Positions 18,753 through 27,035 of a stretch of DNA of 64,000 nt are shown one piece after another (within the stretch, counting starts at the first letter, position 1; each line of letters begins with the position of its first letter). A program made the position numbers and the translations under genes. Source of the DNA: Aestuariivita sp. (GTDB taxonomy: Bacteria; Pseudomonadota; Alphaproteobacteria; Rhodobacterales; Rhodobacteraceae); the NCBI RefSeq assembly GCF_021404545.1, contig NZ_JAAWWD010000004.1, positions 62,001-126,000 on the forward strand. Direction: 5' to 3'. A model generated the notes under the pieces. The model did not search any database and was not told the origin of the DNA. It worked only from the letters and a program-made list of their open reading frames with translations.

Positions 18753-18781
18753 AAGACCGGTCGTCTTGAGATACCGGTCTT
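18753..18781. terminator. Bidirectional hairpin terminator
   Basis: A 9-bp perfect stem AAGACCGGT/ACCGGTCTT (18753-18761 and 18773-18781) with an 11-nt loop is followed by GGTTTTGG. It lies between the convergent ammonia-lyase and Rieske oxygenase genes and can end transcription from both. Confidence 0.75.
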
Positions 18782-18794
18782 GGTTTTGGCTGGC

Positions 18795-19958
18795 TCAGCC
18801 CGAAGTCGCTTTGGCTGTGCGGTCTTTGCAAAGCTGCCGCGCGAGGTATTTCTGGAAGGACCAGACGGTGCGCTCTTTCGGTGAGAGCCTGCCGGGGACC
18901 GCTGCCAAAGCCTTGGCGTTCTGCGCAATGGTGCCGATGATCGGTTTGTCCTCCTCATTGATCCGATCAAACCCGGCTTTCAGCTCGGCCGCATAGGCGG
19001 CGCGTGCGTCCGGATCCTCCGGCACAGCGCCGGGATAGGTATCAACGCCCCAGAAGACCTTGACCTTGCCGGTTCCATAAGGTTGCAGCGACAGCCAGAA
19101 CATCCGTTCGGCCACAACCGAGAACACATGCGCAGGAAAGACCGCTGAAAGCACCGCCTTTGCGCGCTCGTCATCGGTCAGCAACGGATTGTCGACCTGC
19201 ATATCCGACGCCCGCTCATAGGATTGGCCGGGCACCCGCCCCTGTTCATAAAGGCTGTATGCCGCGCCGCCATGCATCGCATGGGCCAGTCTGGTGGGCA
19301 TCGCCGGTTCGATGGTCTGCGCATGAGCCACAAACAGGTGATACCCTTCGGTGAAATTCTGCACGAGGATCTTCCAATTGGTGTCCCAGATCTCTTCGAC
19401 CCGGAACAAGGTGCGGTATCTGGCAAGCTGATAGTTCTCCAATCGCTTGGAAAGCGCGGTCAGCCGTGGGCCCAGAGGGGGCGCCTCAGGATCCAGCGAG
19501 ACGTAGACCCAGCCTTGCCAGATCTCGACCTGGAACTGAGGCAGACACACGCTCCATTTATTGAAATTGTCACGCATATGGGCCGCGCCGATCAGCTGGC
19601 CGTCCAGATCATAGGTCCAGGCGTGATAGGGGCAGCTGATGCGCCCCTTGATCCGCCCGGTCCCGGCCACCAGCGTCGCCATCCGGTGACGGCACACATT
19701 GGACATTGCCCTCAGCACACCTGCCCGATCGCGCAGGACCAGAACCGGATCACGGCCAATGGTCGTTGCCCGGTAATCGCCCGGGGCCTCGAACTCGTCC
19801 GCGCGGCCGACGCAGACCCATTCATGGTTGAAGATCTCGTCAAGCTCCAGCTCAAGAAAAGCAGCCGAGCTATAGACCTGCGGCGGCGTCGCCTCGGCCA
19901 GTTCATCGGGCAGAGCGGCATTGCGCGCGACGGCATCCAGCAACTCATCGACAGACAT
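18795..19958 (-). CDS. Rieske non-haem iron oxygenase, alpha-subunit type
   Basis: 387 aa. The Rieske [2Fe-2S] ligands are C89-x-H91 (VCRHRM) and C109-x2-H112 (CPYHAW). The catalytic domain has NFTEGYHLFVAH with the two His ligands of the mononuclear iron. Single-subunit enzymes of this kind include choline, carnitine and stachydrine monooxygenases, which N-demethylate or hydroxylate quaternary amines; they need a separate reductase, which is not adjacent here. ATG 19958 has GAGGTGA about 8 nt upstream, better than the GTG at 19970. About 290 bp separate it from the racemase-like gene, so it may have its own promoter. Confidence 0.87.
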   Translation of the reverse strand: MSVDELLDAVARNAALPDELAEATPPQVYSSAAFLELELDEIFNHEWVCVGRADEFEAPGDYRATTIGRDPVLVLRDRAGVLRAMSNVCRHRMATLVAGTGRIKGRISCPYHAWTYDLDGQLIGAAHMRDNFNKWSVCLPQFQVEIWQGWVYVSLDPEAPPLGPRLTALSKRLENYQLARYRTLFRVEEIWDTNWKILVQNFTEGYHLFVAHAQTIEPAMPTRLAHAMHGGAAYSLYEQGRVPGQSYERASDMQVDNPLLTDDERAKAVLSAVFPAHVFSVVAERMFWLSLQPYGTGKVKVFWGVDTYPGAVPEDPDARAAYAAELKAGFDRINEEDKPIIGTIAQNAKALAAVPGRLSPKERTVWSFQKYLARQLCKDRTAKATSG

Positions 19959-20250
19959 ATGCGGTATCACCTCGGTCCTCCCGGTTAGGTCCTCGTCATG
20001 GTCAGGCGCGGAGCGGGGTCGGATCCTCCGCTACATCATGTTGTGGGTCGAAAGATCCGCTTGGCCTGACGCCGCAGATCCCGCCCTTTGCTGGCAACCC
20101 GGTGTCTGCGCGCGTCATGCGGCCGCCCCCGAATGGCAATCACGCCGAACCGGCGCCAGGGGGCGAGACCGCGCCAACGGCAGTCCCGGCCTGTCTGTCC
20201 GATCAATCCCCGCCACAAAAGCACCCGCTGCGGACGTTGGGCCTGTCAGG

Positions 20251-21063
20251 CTATCTGTCGGTGTCCGCGTCGGTTTTGGACAGCACCCGGCCCGGATGCT
20301 GGAAAATCCGGCCGAAGCCTGTCAGTTCATCCATGATGCCCGCGCGCCGCAGACAGCTCCAGAACTGGGCCTGATTAGAGGTGATGACCGGTTTGCCTGC
20401 CGCCTGCTCGATCTCGTCGACGACTTCAAGCGACCGCACGCCGCCGCAGGACAGAAAGATCACATCTGCTTCGGGTTGGTCGATTTCCAGCGCGAACTTT
20501 CTCCAATAGGCCGGAGTAACCTGGCCCATCTGCGTTCCAGTGCTGAGGTTCAGCCCCTGTATGTCGAGCACGTCAAAGCCCTTTTCCAACAGGAACTCGG
20601 CCTCTGCTGTGTTGACATCGTCCAGATAGGGAGTGCCAACGACGATCCTTTTCGCCCTCAACTCGTGCAGCGCGTCAATCACCCCTGTGACCAGACACAT
20701 CGGCTGGGCCCAGGGCGCGCCCTTGCGGATCTCGCGAAAGACATTTTCCTCGCCGCATACGATCGAACCCGAGGTGCAGCTATAGCTGATCACATCGGGT
20801 TTCAGGTCGGGTTGGATACGGGAGGCCGCATCTGCCATATCGTCAATATGCCGCGCGAGCGTTTCGGTGGTGGTGTAGTCTTGGGTCTTCAGCCGGGTAA
20901 AGTGTATACCCACGCCTTCGGGCGCCATATCTGCGAAATCCGCCTCACCTGCCAGATCCGTGGACATCATGATGAATCCCAATCGGGCGCGGTGGTGACG
21001 CCCGGCGCCCATTTCGGGGGTGCGGGGTTTGGACTGGATCGTTTGGCCGGATTGGAACATCAC
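20251..21063 (-). CDS. Asp/Glu racemase-superfamily protein (maleate isomerase/EutA-like)
   Basis: 270 aa. The two active-site cysteines expected for the superfamily are visible in SYSCTSGS (about residue 94) and FLSCGGVRS (about 205), placed as in maleate cis-trans isomerase and arylmalonate decarboxylase. EutA of ectoine utilisation loci belongs to this group, but the reaction here is not established. It starts with GTG 21063 or ATG 21060, overlapping the stop of the upstream M24 gene by 1-4 nt, so the two are translationally coupled. Confidence 0.8.
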   Translation of the reverse strand: MMFQSGQTIQSKPRTPEMGAGRHHRARLGFIMMSTDLAGEADFADMAPEGVGIHFTRLKTQDYTTTETLARHIDDMADAASRIQPDLKPDVISYSCTSGSIVCGEENVFREIRKGAPWAQPMCLVTGVIDALHELRAKRIVVGTPYLDDVNTAEAEFLLEKGFDVLDIQGLNLSTGTQMGQVTPAYWRKFALEIDQPEADVIFLSCGGVRSLEVVDEIEQAAGKPVITSNQAQFWSCLRRAGIMDELTGFGRIFQHPGRVLSKTDADTDR

Positions 21064-22202
21064 AGAATGACCTCCTCGATAGATTTGGGATGATGGGTGA
21101 GCGGCTCCCAGCCGTCCTGGGTGATGATAAAACTGTCGCCAACCTGGGCGCGGAACGTGTCGACCGAGACCGAGCCATCGACCGCCAGCACCATGCCGGG
21201 CTGGATGATGGTTGTATCGCCAGTCACAAGCTGAGGCGCTTCGAGAAAGCTAAAGCCCGTCGCGCGCCCGCAGCGGAACGGATAATCGTAGCCCGCGCCC
21301 TGAATGACCTGTGCATAGGCCGCGTGAACCGACTCTGCCGTCACGCCGGGGCGCAGCGCATCCAACGCGGCTTTCTGGCTGGCCACCGCGACGTCATAGA
21401 CCGCAGTCTGGTGTTTGGGCGCGTCGCCGATCCAGAACGTGCGATCAAAGCCCAGCTTGAAGCGGTGGAAATTCGTCATGCCGCAGAAACACAAAAAGAC
21501 CGGCTCGCCATGACGCATCACGCGGGTGGAGGCGCGATGATGGGTTTTCACGATATCGTCGCCCGACGCCATGATTTGCAGAAAATGCGTATTTGGGGAC
21601 ATGTCGACATCGTTGTAATGCGCCGCCAGAAGGGCCGCGGCCGTGCGGGTTCCAGCTTCGCTGGCAGCAATGGCGACCTCGAATTCTGGCACGCCGTCGC
21701 CGATGGCCGCGCGCCCCGCTTGCATCATCGCGTCGGCCACCTGTCCCGCGTGCCGCGCCAGCTGTAGTTCGGGTGCGGATTTGATCATGCGCATTTGCGC
21801 CAGGATCGGGGTGACGTTGGCGATACGGGACGGGTCAACCAGATCACCCAGACTGGCCCGCACGGGCGCGGGCATGTGATCTGGCTCGATCGCAACTCTG
21901 GACGCTTTTGCGACCGCAGCGGGCAGCTCCGTGCGCCACTCATCGCCCATCCCGTCATTCCATGGGGCGATCCTGCCCACCTGCGCGGCGGCTTTTGCGC
22001 TCATCAGGTCGATGGTGGGTGTGATCAATAGCGCCTCGTTGTCCCGGGGCACCACGAGGATGGTCGGCCTGCCGAATTCCATGTGCAGATAGTCATAGTA
22101 CCCGGTCAGGTAATAGACATTGTCGTCATCGGTGATGAGCGCGACATCTATTCCAGCTTCGCTCAGCCGTTTTTGAAACTCGGTCAATCGTCTTGCGAAC
22201 AT
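21060..22202 (-). CDS. Creatinase/M24-family protein with replaced metal ligands
   Basis: 380 aa with the two-domain pita-bread layout (N-terminal creatinase domain to ~150; catalytic fold from ~165). The catalytic-type His is present in KTHHRAS, but the usual metal ligands are mostly changed: CFCGMTN where an Asp is expected, CGRATGF for the GHGIG histidine, AVDGSVSV for the first Glu and VGDSFIIT for the second. Creatinase itself is a metal-free M24 member, so this may be a metal-independent C-N hydrolase. ATG 22202 follows GGAGAG. It is coupled to the racemase-like gene and is divergent from LysR 22318. Confidence 0.8.
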   Translation of the reverse strand: MFARRLTEFQKRLSEAGIDVALITDDDNVYYLTGYYDYLHMEFGRPTILVVPRDNEALLITPTIDLMSAKAAAQVGRIAPWNDGMGDEWRTELPAAVAKASRVAIEPDHMPAPVRASLGDLVDPSRIANVTPILAQMRMIKSAPELQLARHAGQVADAMMQAGRAAIGDGVPEFEVAIAASEAGTRTAAALLAAHYNDVDMSPNTHFLQIMASGDDIVKTHHRASTRVMRHGEPVFLCFCGMTNFHRFKLGFDRTFWIGDAPKHQTAVYDVAVASQKAALDALRPGVTAESVHAAYAQVIQGAGYDYPFRCGRATGFSFLEAPQLVTGDTTIIQPGMVLAVDGSVSVDTFRAQVGDSFIITQDGWEPLTHHPKSIEEVIL

Positions 22203-22317
22203 GGTGTCTCTCCGGTCCCGGACAGAGGTTCGGGCCCACCGCCTGCCTTGAAACCTTACGAGCGGGCAGGCCCTTTCCAAAGTGACATCTCATCCCGCAT
22301 TATGATAACCTCAGATT

Positions 22318-23196
22318 ATGAAAAGCTATCGTCGCACCCTGCCGCCTCTGGACTATCTTCTGTTCTTTGAAGCGGTCGCGCGATCAGAGAGTTTCACCCG
22401 TGCCGCAACCGAGCTGAATGTCAGTCAAGCCGCTGTGAGCAAAAGGGTTAAGGTGCTTGAAAGCTGGTTGGGCATGACCCTTGTTCAGCGGCACGGGCGC
22501 ACCATAACCCTGACCCGGGACGGCAAGGCGCTGGCGTCCGATACGGGGGAGGCTCTGGATTACCTGACTTCATGCGTGCAGAGGCTGCATCGGCTTGGCG
22601 ACCGGGGCCGCCTGTCGCTGGCGGCGAACGTCGCTGTGTCCCAATACTGGCTGACCCCAAGGATCAACGAATACCTGCTGAGCCGGGATGCGGCCCCGGT
22701 CACGCTGACGGCGTCGGACAAGGATGCGGACCTTTTCGCACTTGAGGTTGACGCGGTCATTTACTACGGCGCCGAGATTCCGCCCGGATGGGAAGGCACC
22801 CGGATTTTCGAGGAGATCTGGCTGCCCGTTGCGGCGCCGGAACTTGCGCGTCCTGGCCTGGATCTGACCAGATCCACCTTGCTCGACTTTGAAAAGCGCA
22901 CCCCAAAATGGGTCAATTGGGGCAGTTTTGCAGAGCTCAGTGGCCTGGGGGATCTGACCCAGGCCGCGCGCGTCGACCTCGGCTCGTATGGGAGCACCCT
23001 TGATACCGCGATCCGGGGGAAGGGCATCGCGCTGGGTTGCCCCGATGTTCTGGAGATCGAGATCGGATCAGGGCGCCTGGTTGCGTTGCGCGATTACCAG
23101 ATCCTTACCGGTCGCAGCTATTTCGTGATCTGGCGGCCCGGGACGCTTACACCCCAGACCGTTGACCTTCTGGCCAAGGTTGGGCTGCCGTTCTGA
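22318..23196 (+). CDS. LysR-family transcriptional regulator (GcvA-like)
   Basis: 292 aa. The N-terminal winged HTH (about residues 10-68) reads FTRAATELNVSQAAVSKRVK; the rest is the two-lobe effector domain. It begins 115 bp from the divergent M24/racemase operon and so is the natural regulator of that unit. The intergenic space contains two copies of ATTATGA about 16 bp apart (near 22298 and 22314), the second overlapping the start codon. The inducer is unknown. Confidence 0.88.
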   Translation: MKSYRRTLPPLDYLLFFEAVARSESFTRAATELNVSQAAVSKRVKVLESWLGMTLVQRHGRTITLTRDGKALASDTGEALDYLTSCVQRLHRLGDRGRLSLAANVAVSQYWLTPRINEYLLSRDAAPVTLTASDKDADLFALEVDAVIYYGAEIPPGWEGTRIFEEIWLPVAAPELARPGLDLTRSTLLDFEKRTPKWVNWGSFAELSGLGDLTQAARVDLGSYGSTLDTAIRGKGIALGCPDVLEIEIGSGRLVALRDYQILTGRSYFVIWRPGTLTPQTVDLLAKVGLPF

Positions 23197-23199
23197 CGC

Positions 23200-24015
23200 C
23201 TAGACGGCTTCCTTAACGGCGCTGAGGAACTGCTGTGTGCGCTCTTTTTGCGGGTTTCCGAACAGGTCGGCAGGTGTGCCCTGCTCTTCGATCCGGCCTG
23301 CGTAGAAGAAACAGACCCGGTCCGAGATATCGCGGGCAAACCCCATCTGGTGTGTGACCATCAGCATGGTAAGATTGTGCTCGTCAACCAGGCCGCGAAT
23401 GACATTTGTCACCTCGCCGATTACTTCAGGGTCAAGCGCCGAGGTCACCTCGTCAAACAGCATCACCTTGGGCCGCATGGCCAATGCACGCGCGATGGCT
23501 ACGCGCTGCTGCTGTCCACCGGACAGACGAGAGGGATGCTGATCCTTCTTGTCGATCATGCCAACCAGTTCCAACAGGTCTTCGGACCGGTCGCGTGCCT
23601 CGGCTTTCGTGAGGCCCAGCACATGCACCGGACCCTCCATGCAGTTTTCCAGCGCTGTCATATGCGGAAACAGGTTAAAGTGCTGAAAGCACATCCCGAT
23701 ATCTGCGCGCCGATTGCGCAGATGGCGCTCGTTTGCGGGGACGAGTTTACCGCCTTTGGGCATGTGGGTGAGCGGTTTGCCGTCAACATAGATGACGCCA
23801 CCATTGATTGTCTCAAGTGTCATCAACATGCGCAGGACGGTTGTCTTACCAGACCCTGACGGGCCGATGATCGTAACCATCTCGCCGGGCGCGACGTCGA
23901 GGTCTAGATTGTCCAGAACGGTCAATGACCCATAGGATTTGCGTACCTGTTGGAAACGCACCATCGGAACGTCGTCACCGGTGAGTTCAAGCGGAAAACG
24001 GGAAAGATCCTGCAA
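23200..24015 (-). CDS. ehuA: Ectoine-type polar amino acid ABC transporter ATPase
   Basis: 271 aa. Walker A GPSGSGKTT (about 52-60), Q loop CFQHFNLFPHMT, signature LSGGQQQR, Walker B VMLFDEVTSALDP and switch His in VTHQMGF. This is the HisP/GlnQ family; with the next three genes it gives a full EhuBCDA-type importer set on the minus strand. It is separated from the ehuD-like gene by 4 nt. It converges with the LysR gene with only 3 nt between stops. Symbols are assigned from the whole operon pattern, not from proof of substrate. Confidence 0.85.
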   Translation of the reverse strand: MQDLSRFPLELTGDDVPMVRFQQVRKSYGSLTVLDNLDLDVAPGEMVTIIGPSGSGKTTVLRMLMTLETINGGVIYVDGKPLTHMPKGGKLVPANERHLRNRRADIGMCFQHFNLFPHMTALENCMEGPVHVLGLTKAEARDRSEDLLELVGMIDKKDQHPSRLSGGQQQRVAIARALAMRPKVMLFDEVTSALDPEVIGEVTNVIRGLVDEHNLTMLMVTHQMGFARDISDRVCFFYAGRIEEQGTPADLFGNPQKERTQQFLSAVKEAV

Positions 24016-24019
24016 GAGT

Positions 24020-24685
24020 TCAGAGCCCTAGTTTGCGGCGCACACGGCCTTCGAACAGCCGGATGAGACCAGCCGCCGGAAGCGATATTGCCAGGAAAAT
24101 GATGCCGACCATCGTGTAGGGTTCGAGAAAGCGGTAGTTCTCGGACCCGATGGCGTTGGCGGTGTGAATGAGTTCGGCGACCCCGATGACCGAAAGCATC
24201 GGTGTGTCCTTGAAGATGCCGACCAGATAGTTGCCCATCCCGGCCAGGGCCGGGGGAATGGCCTGGGGGATAATGATGCGCCGATATTTCTGTGCGGTCG
24301 TCATGTTCAGCGCGGTCGCGGCCTCCCATTGGCCCTTGGCCACGCTTTCGATGCCGCCCCGGTACACTTCTGACAGGTAGCAGGCATAATGCAGGCCGAT
24401 TGCGATCATGCCGGACATCCACGGGCTGAGGCGGATGCCGAATTGCGGCCCCACGTAAAAGACAAAGAAGATCTGCAAGATCAGCGGGGTCGAGCGGATG
24501 AACTCGACAAATTCCCGCACCACGAATGTCACCACGGCATAGGGGGTGCGCTGTCCCAGTGCCAGCGCTAGCCCCAGCACCACGGCGATGGCATACCCGG
24601 CACCTGCGGCCAGCAATGTGTTACCGGTCGCTTCGATCAGCCGGGGCATAATTTCCCAGACGAAATCCCACTTCCATTCAAACAT
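24020..24685 (-). CDS. ehuD: Ectoine-type ABC transporter permease
   Basis: 221 aa with about five membrane helices (around 17-40, 55-78, 88-105, 150-170, 188-208). The EAA loop is visible as GQWEAATALNMTTAQKYRRIIIPQA. It belongs to the HisM/GlnP family of polar amino acid permeases and pairs with the ehuC-like permease, 3 nt away, to form the channel of the importer. The pattern FIRSTPLILQIFF is typical for the family. Confidence 0.83.
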   Translation of the reverse strand: MFEWKWDFVWEIMPRLIEATGNTLLAAGAGYAIAVVLGLALALGQRTPYAVVTFVVREFVEFIRSTPLILQIFFVFYVGPQFGIRLSPWMSGMIAIGLHYACYLSEVYRGGIESVAKGQWEAATALNMTTAQKYRRIIIPQAIPPALAGMGNYLVGIFKDTPMLSVIGVAELIHTANAIGSENYRFLEPYTMVGIIFLAISLPAAGLIRLFEGRVRRKLGL

Positions 24686-24688
24686 GGA

Positions 24689-25354
24689 TCAGACCTTTCC
24701 CATTTTGCGCGACATGGTGCGTTCCAGCCAACGCATGAGGGGCGTGACGAAAAAGCGGGCGAGAATGTAATAGATGATCAGTGCGGCTCCAAAGACCTGG
24801 GCCGACAGAAAGGTCGTGGCATTGATCTGGCGCGCCTGGAACATCAGATCCGCGACCGAGATCAGAGACACCAGCGCTGTTCCCTTGAGAAGTTCGATCA
24901 TCAGGTTGCCCCAGGGTGGCAACATATTGACCAGAGCCTGCGGCAGGATGATGCGCCGCATCCGCTGTGCCGGGCTCATGTTGATGGCCAGCGACGCCTC
25001 CCACTGCCCTTTGGGCACGGACAGAATGCCGCCGCGCACCAGCTCGGCCCCATAGGCACCGATATTCATACCGACCGCGATATAGCCTGCGGTGAACTTT
25101 TCGATCGTGATGCCAAAGAGCGGCAGAACGAAGAAGATCCAGTAGAGTTGAACCACCAGGGATGTGCCGCGAAAAATCTCGATATAGGTGACCGCCGCGC
25201 CCTTGAGGAGCGGGTTGGTCGAGAGCTTCATCAAGCCCATGAAAAGCGAGATCGCGACGCCCAGCACGGCAGCCAGCAGGAATTGCGCAACCGTGACACC
25301 CGCGCCCGACAGCAGACGTGGCCAAAACTGGGCAACAAAATCAATTAGGCTCAT
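24689..25354 (-). CDS. ehuC: Ectoine-type ABC transporter permease
   Basis: 221 aa, second permease of the importer and a distant paralogue of its neighbour. The EAA loop is GQWEASLAINMSPAQRMRRIILPQA, read by its core GQWEASLAINM; FRGTSLVVQLYWIFF corresponds to the family's TPxLLQ region. Around five hydrophobic helices are visible. It lies 73 nt after the binding-protein gene on the same strand. Confidence 0.83.
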   Translation of the reverse strand: MSLIDFVAQFWPRLLSGAGVTVAQFLLAAVLGVAISLFMGLMKLSTNPLLKGAAVTYIEIFRGTSLVVQLYWIFFVLPLFGITIEKFTAGYIAVGMNIGAYGAELVRGGILSVPKGQWEASLAINMSPAQRMRRIILPQALVNMLPPWGNLMIELLKGTALVSLISVADLMFQARQINATTFLSAQVFGAALIIYYILARFFVTPLMRWLERTMSRKMGKV

Positions 25355-25427
25355 CAGACCACCTGGATGGCAAAGCGCACAACGAACAAGGCAGGCTGCA
25401 CTGCAGCCCGCCCTTAACGTGCGTCAA

Positions 25428-26270
25428 TTAGCGGTTGGCACAGACCCATTCGGCGGTCTTGGTTCCAGGCAGATTGCCCTCGACATAGCCATACTCGGTC
25501 ACTGATGCCAACATCGCATCCGTGCCAAGGTAATCGGCCAGCGCGGCATTGAAGTCGGCCATGAATTCGGCATCGGCCTCGCGGAACCCGATCCCGACAT
25601 AGTTCAATGTCCAGGCAGGCAGTGCGGCGGGATCCGTCACATCGATGTCATCATTCGTCTGGGCGAAGTGGTTGGCCTCGAAATAGGTCATGCCGCCCGC
25701 ATCGGCGCGCCCAGCCTTGACCGCCGCCAGCATTTCCGAGGGTCCGGGCACCTGCATGATCTGGTCATCGCCCAGACCTTGTTTTTTGGCGGCCTCGACG
25801 GTGTTATACCCCGCCCCGGTTACCATGATCGCGTCCTTGTTGAGAATATCCTTGAAGGTCTGAATGTTCTTGGGGTTGCCCGCAGGCACGATAAAGGCAT
25901 CGCCGGTCTGCGCGATGGGTTCGGAAAACGAGATGTTCTGGCATCGGCTATTGAGGATATAAAGACCGCCGGTGATCAGGTCATAGCGATTGGCTTTCAG
26001 CCCCGGGATCAGCCCGCCCCAATCGGTGACGATTGTCTCGACATTGTCGTGCCCCATCTCGCGCAGGATCCCCAGCGCGATCTCGTTCACGAAACCCTTT
26101 GCCTCTCCATTCTCATCGGGATAACCCCAGATCGGCACGTTGGAGAACCCGATGCGGATCGGCTCTCCGGCTTCTATGCGCTCGCTGAGCGGGCTTGCGA
26201 TGGCTGGCACCGCGCCGATCAGAAGGGCAATGCCCGCAGCCATGATGCCAGTTGATACTTTATTCTTCAT
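25428..26270 (-). CDS. ehuB: Periplasmic solute-binding protein, EhuB-like
   Basis: 280 aa. An N-terminal signal peptide (MKNK start, hydrophobic core ~9-22, cleavage probably after AIAS) precedes a family-3 binding protein domain. Blocks such as DWGGLIPGLKANRYDLITGG and RCQNISFSEPIAQTGDAF resemble EhuB, the ectoine/hydroxyectoine receptor of rhizobia, more than general glutamine or histidine receptors. ATG 26270 follows GGAGA. It is the first gene of the importer operon and is divergent from the Lrp/AsnC regulator gene. Ectoine-like cyclic amidines or other zwitterions are the best guess. Confidence 0.82.
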   Translation of the reverse strand: MKNKVSTGIMAAGIALLIGAVPAIASPLSERIEAGEPIRIGFSNVPIWGYPDENGEAKGFVNEIALGILREMGHDNVETIVTDWGGLIPGLKANRYDLITGGLYILNSRCQNISFSEPIAQTGDAFIVPAGNPKNIQTFKDILNKDAIMVTGAGYNTVEAAKKQGLGDDQIMQVPGPSEMLAAVKAGRADAGGMTYFEANHFAQTNDDIDVTDPAALPAWTLNYVGIGFREADAEFMADFNAALADYLGTDAMLASVTEYGYVEGNLPGTKTAEWVCANR

Positions 26271-26420
26271 TATCGTCTCCCTGTTGATCAAGCGTGTCTG
26301 ATGCGGTGACGAGAAGAATGACAAATCGGGCGGGGTGATGCCGTCCACATTTGCCTGAACCAGAGCCCGTTCCGCAGTTATGTTATCTGTTTCGACTCTA
26401 GCCAAGACGTTTGATGGTGG

Positions 26421-26448
26421 TCGTCGAAAACTTCCCGGGACTCGACGA
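26421..26448. promoter_or_regulatory. Inverted repeat between ehuB-like and Lrp/AsnC genes
   Basis: TCGTCGA (26421-26427) and TCGACGA (26442-26448) form a perfect 7-bp inverted repeat with a 14-bp spacer that contains CCCGGG. It lies 41 bp before the regulator ATG in the divergent intergenic region. It may be an operator for the adjacent Lrp-type protein. Confidence 0.4.
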
Positions 26449-26489
26449 AATAAGTTGCCAATGATCCAGATCCGGAGGAAAAACCGACC

Positions 26490-26939
26490 ATGGATGAAAA
26501 AGATCTACAGATTCTCAGACTGGTTCAATCGAACGCGCAGCTGACCGCCGAAGCGTTAGGTCACGAAATCGGACTGTCTGCTCCGGCCGTTCAGAAACGT
26601 CTCAAAAAGCTGCGTGAGACAGGCGTAATCGAAAAGGAGATCGCGGTCCTGTCCCCCACCAAGCTGGGGCGTGAATTGACGGTGATTGTCGGTGTCGTGT
26701 TGGAGCGCGAGAGCCGGATGCACCTGGACTCGTTTAAGCGCAGAATGCGCCAGGCCAAAGAGGTGCAGCAATGCTATTACAGCACTGGAGAGGCGGATTT
26801 TATCCTTGTGGTCACTGTGGCTGACATCAAGGAATACGAAGCGTTTACGCAAGAGTACTTCTTTGACGAATCCAATGTGGGGCGGTTCACCTCGTCTGTG
26901 GTGATGGACCGGGTCAAGGTGTCCCTGGACATTCTCTAA
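26490..26939 (+). CDS. Lrp/AsnC-family transcriptional regulator (DoeX-like position)
   Basis: 149 aa. The N-terminal HTH (about residues 5-50; LTAEALGHEIGLSAPAVQKRL) is followed by the RAM/ligand-binding beta-alpha domain (YYSTGEADFILVVTV). A Lrp/AsnC regulator (DoeX/AsnC) is a regular member of ectoine utilisation loci, and here it is divergent from the EhuB-like gene by 220 bp. ATG 26490 follows GGAGGAAAAACCGACC, a slightly long spacing. Expected to act as an octamer that senses an amino acid-like ligand. Confidence 0.87.
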   Translation: MDEKDLQILRLVQSNAQLTAEALGHEIGLSAPAVQKRLKKLRETGVIEKEIAVLSPTKLGRELTVIVGVVLERESRMHLDSFKRRMRQAKEVQQCYYSTGEADFILVVTVADIKEYEAFTQEYFFDESNVGRFTSSVVMDRVKVSLDIL

Positions 26940-27035
26940 CGCAGTCCTGGAAGGAACCTACGACGGGTGCGCTTTGGAGACGCTTGTCCGACCCGGACGG
27001 AACCGCCAATGCGGGCGGATCCTCAAAGCGGGCAG

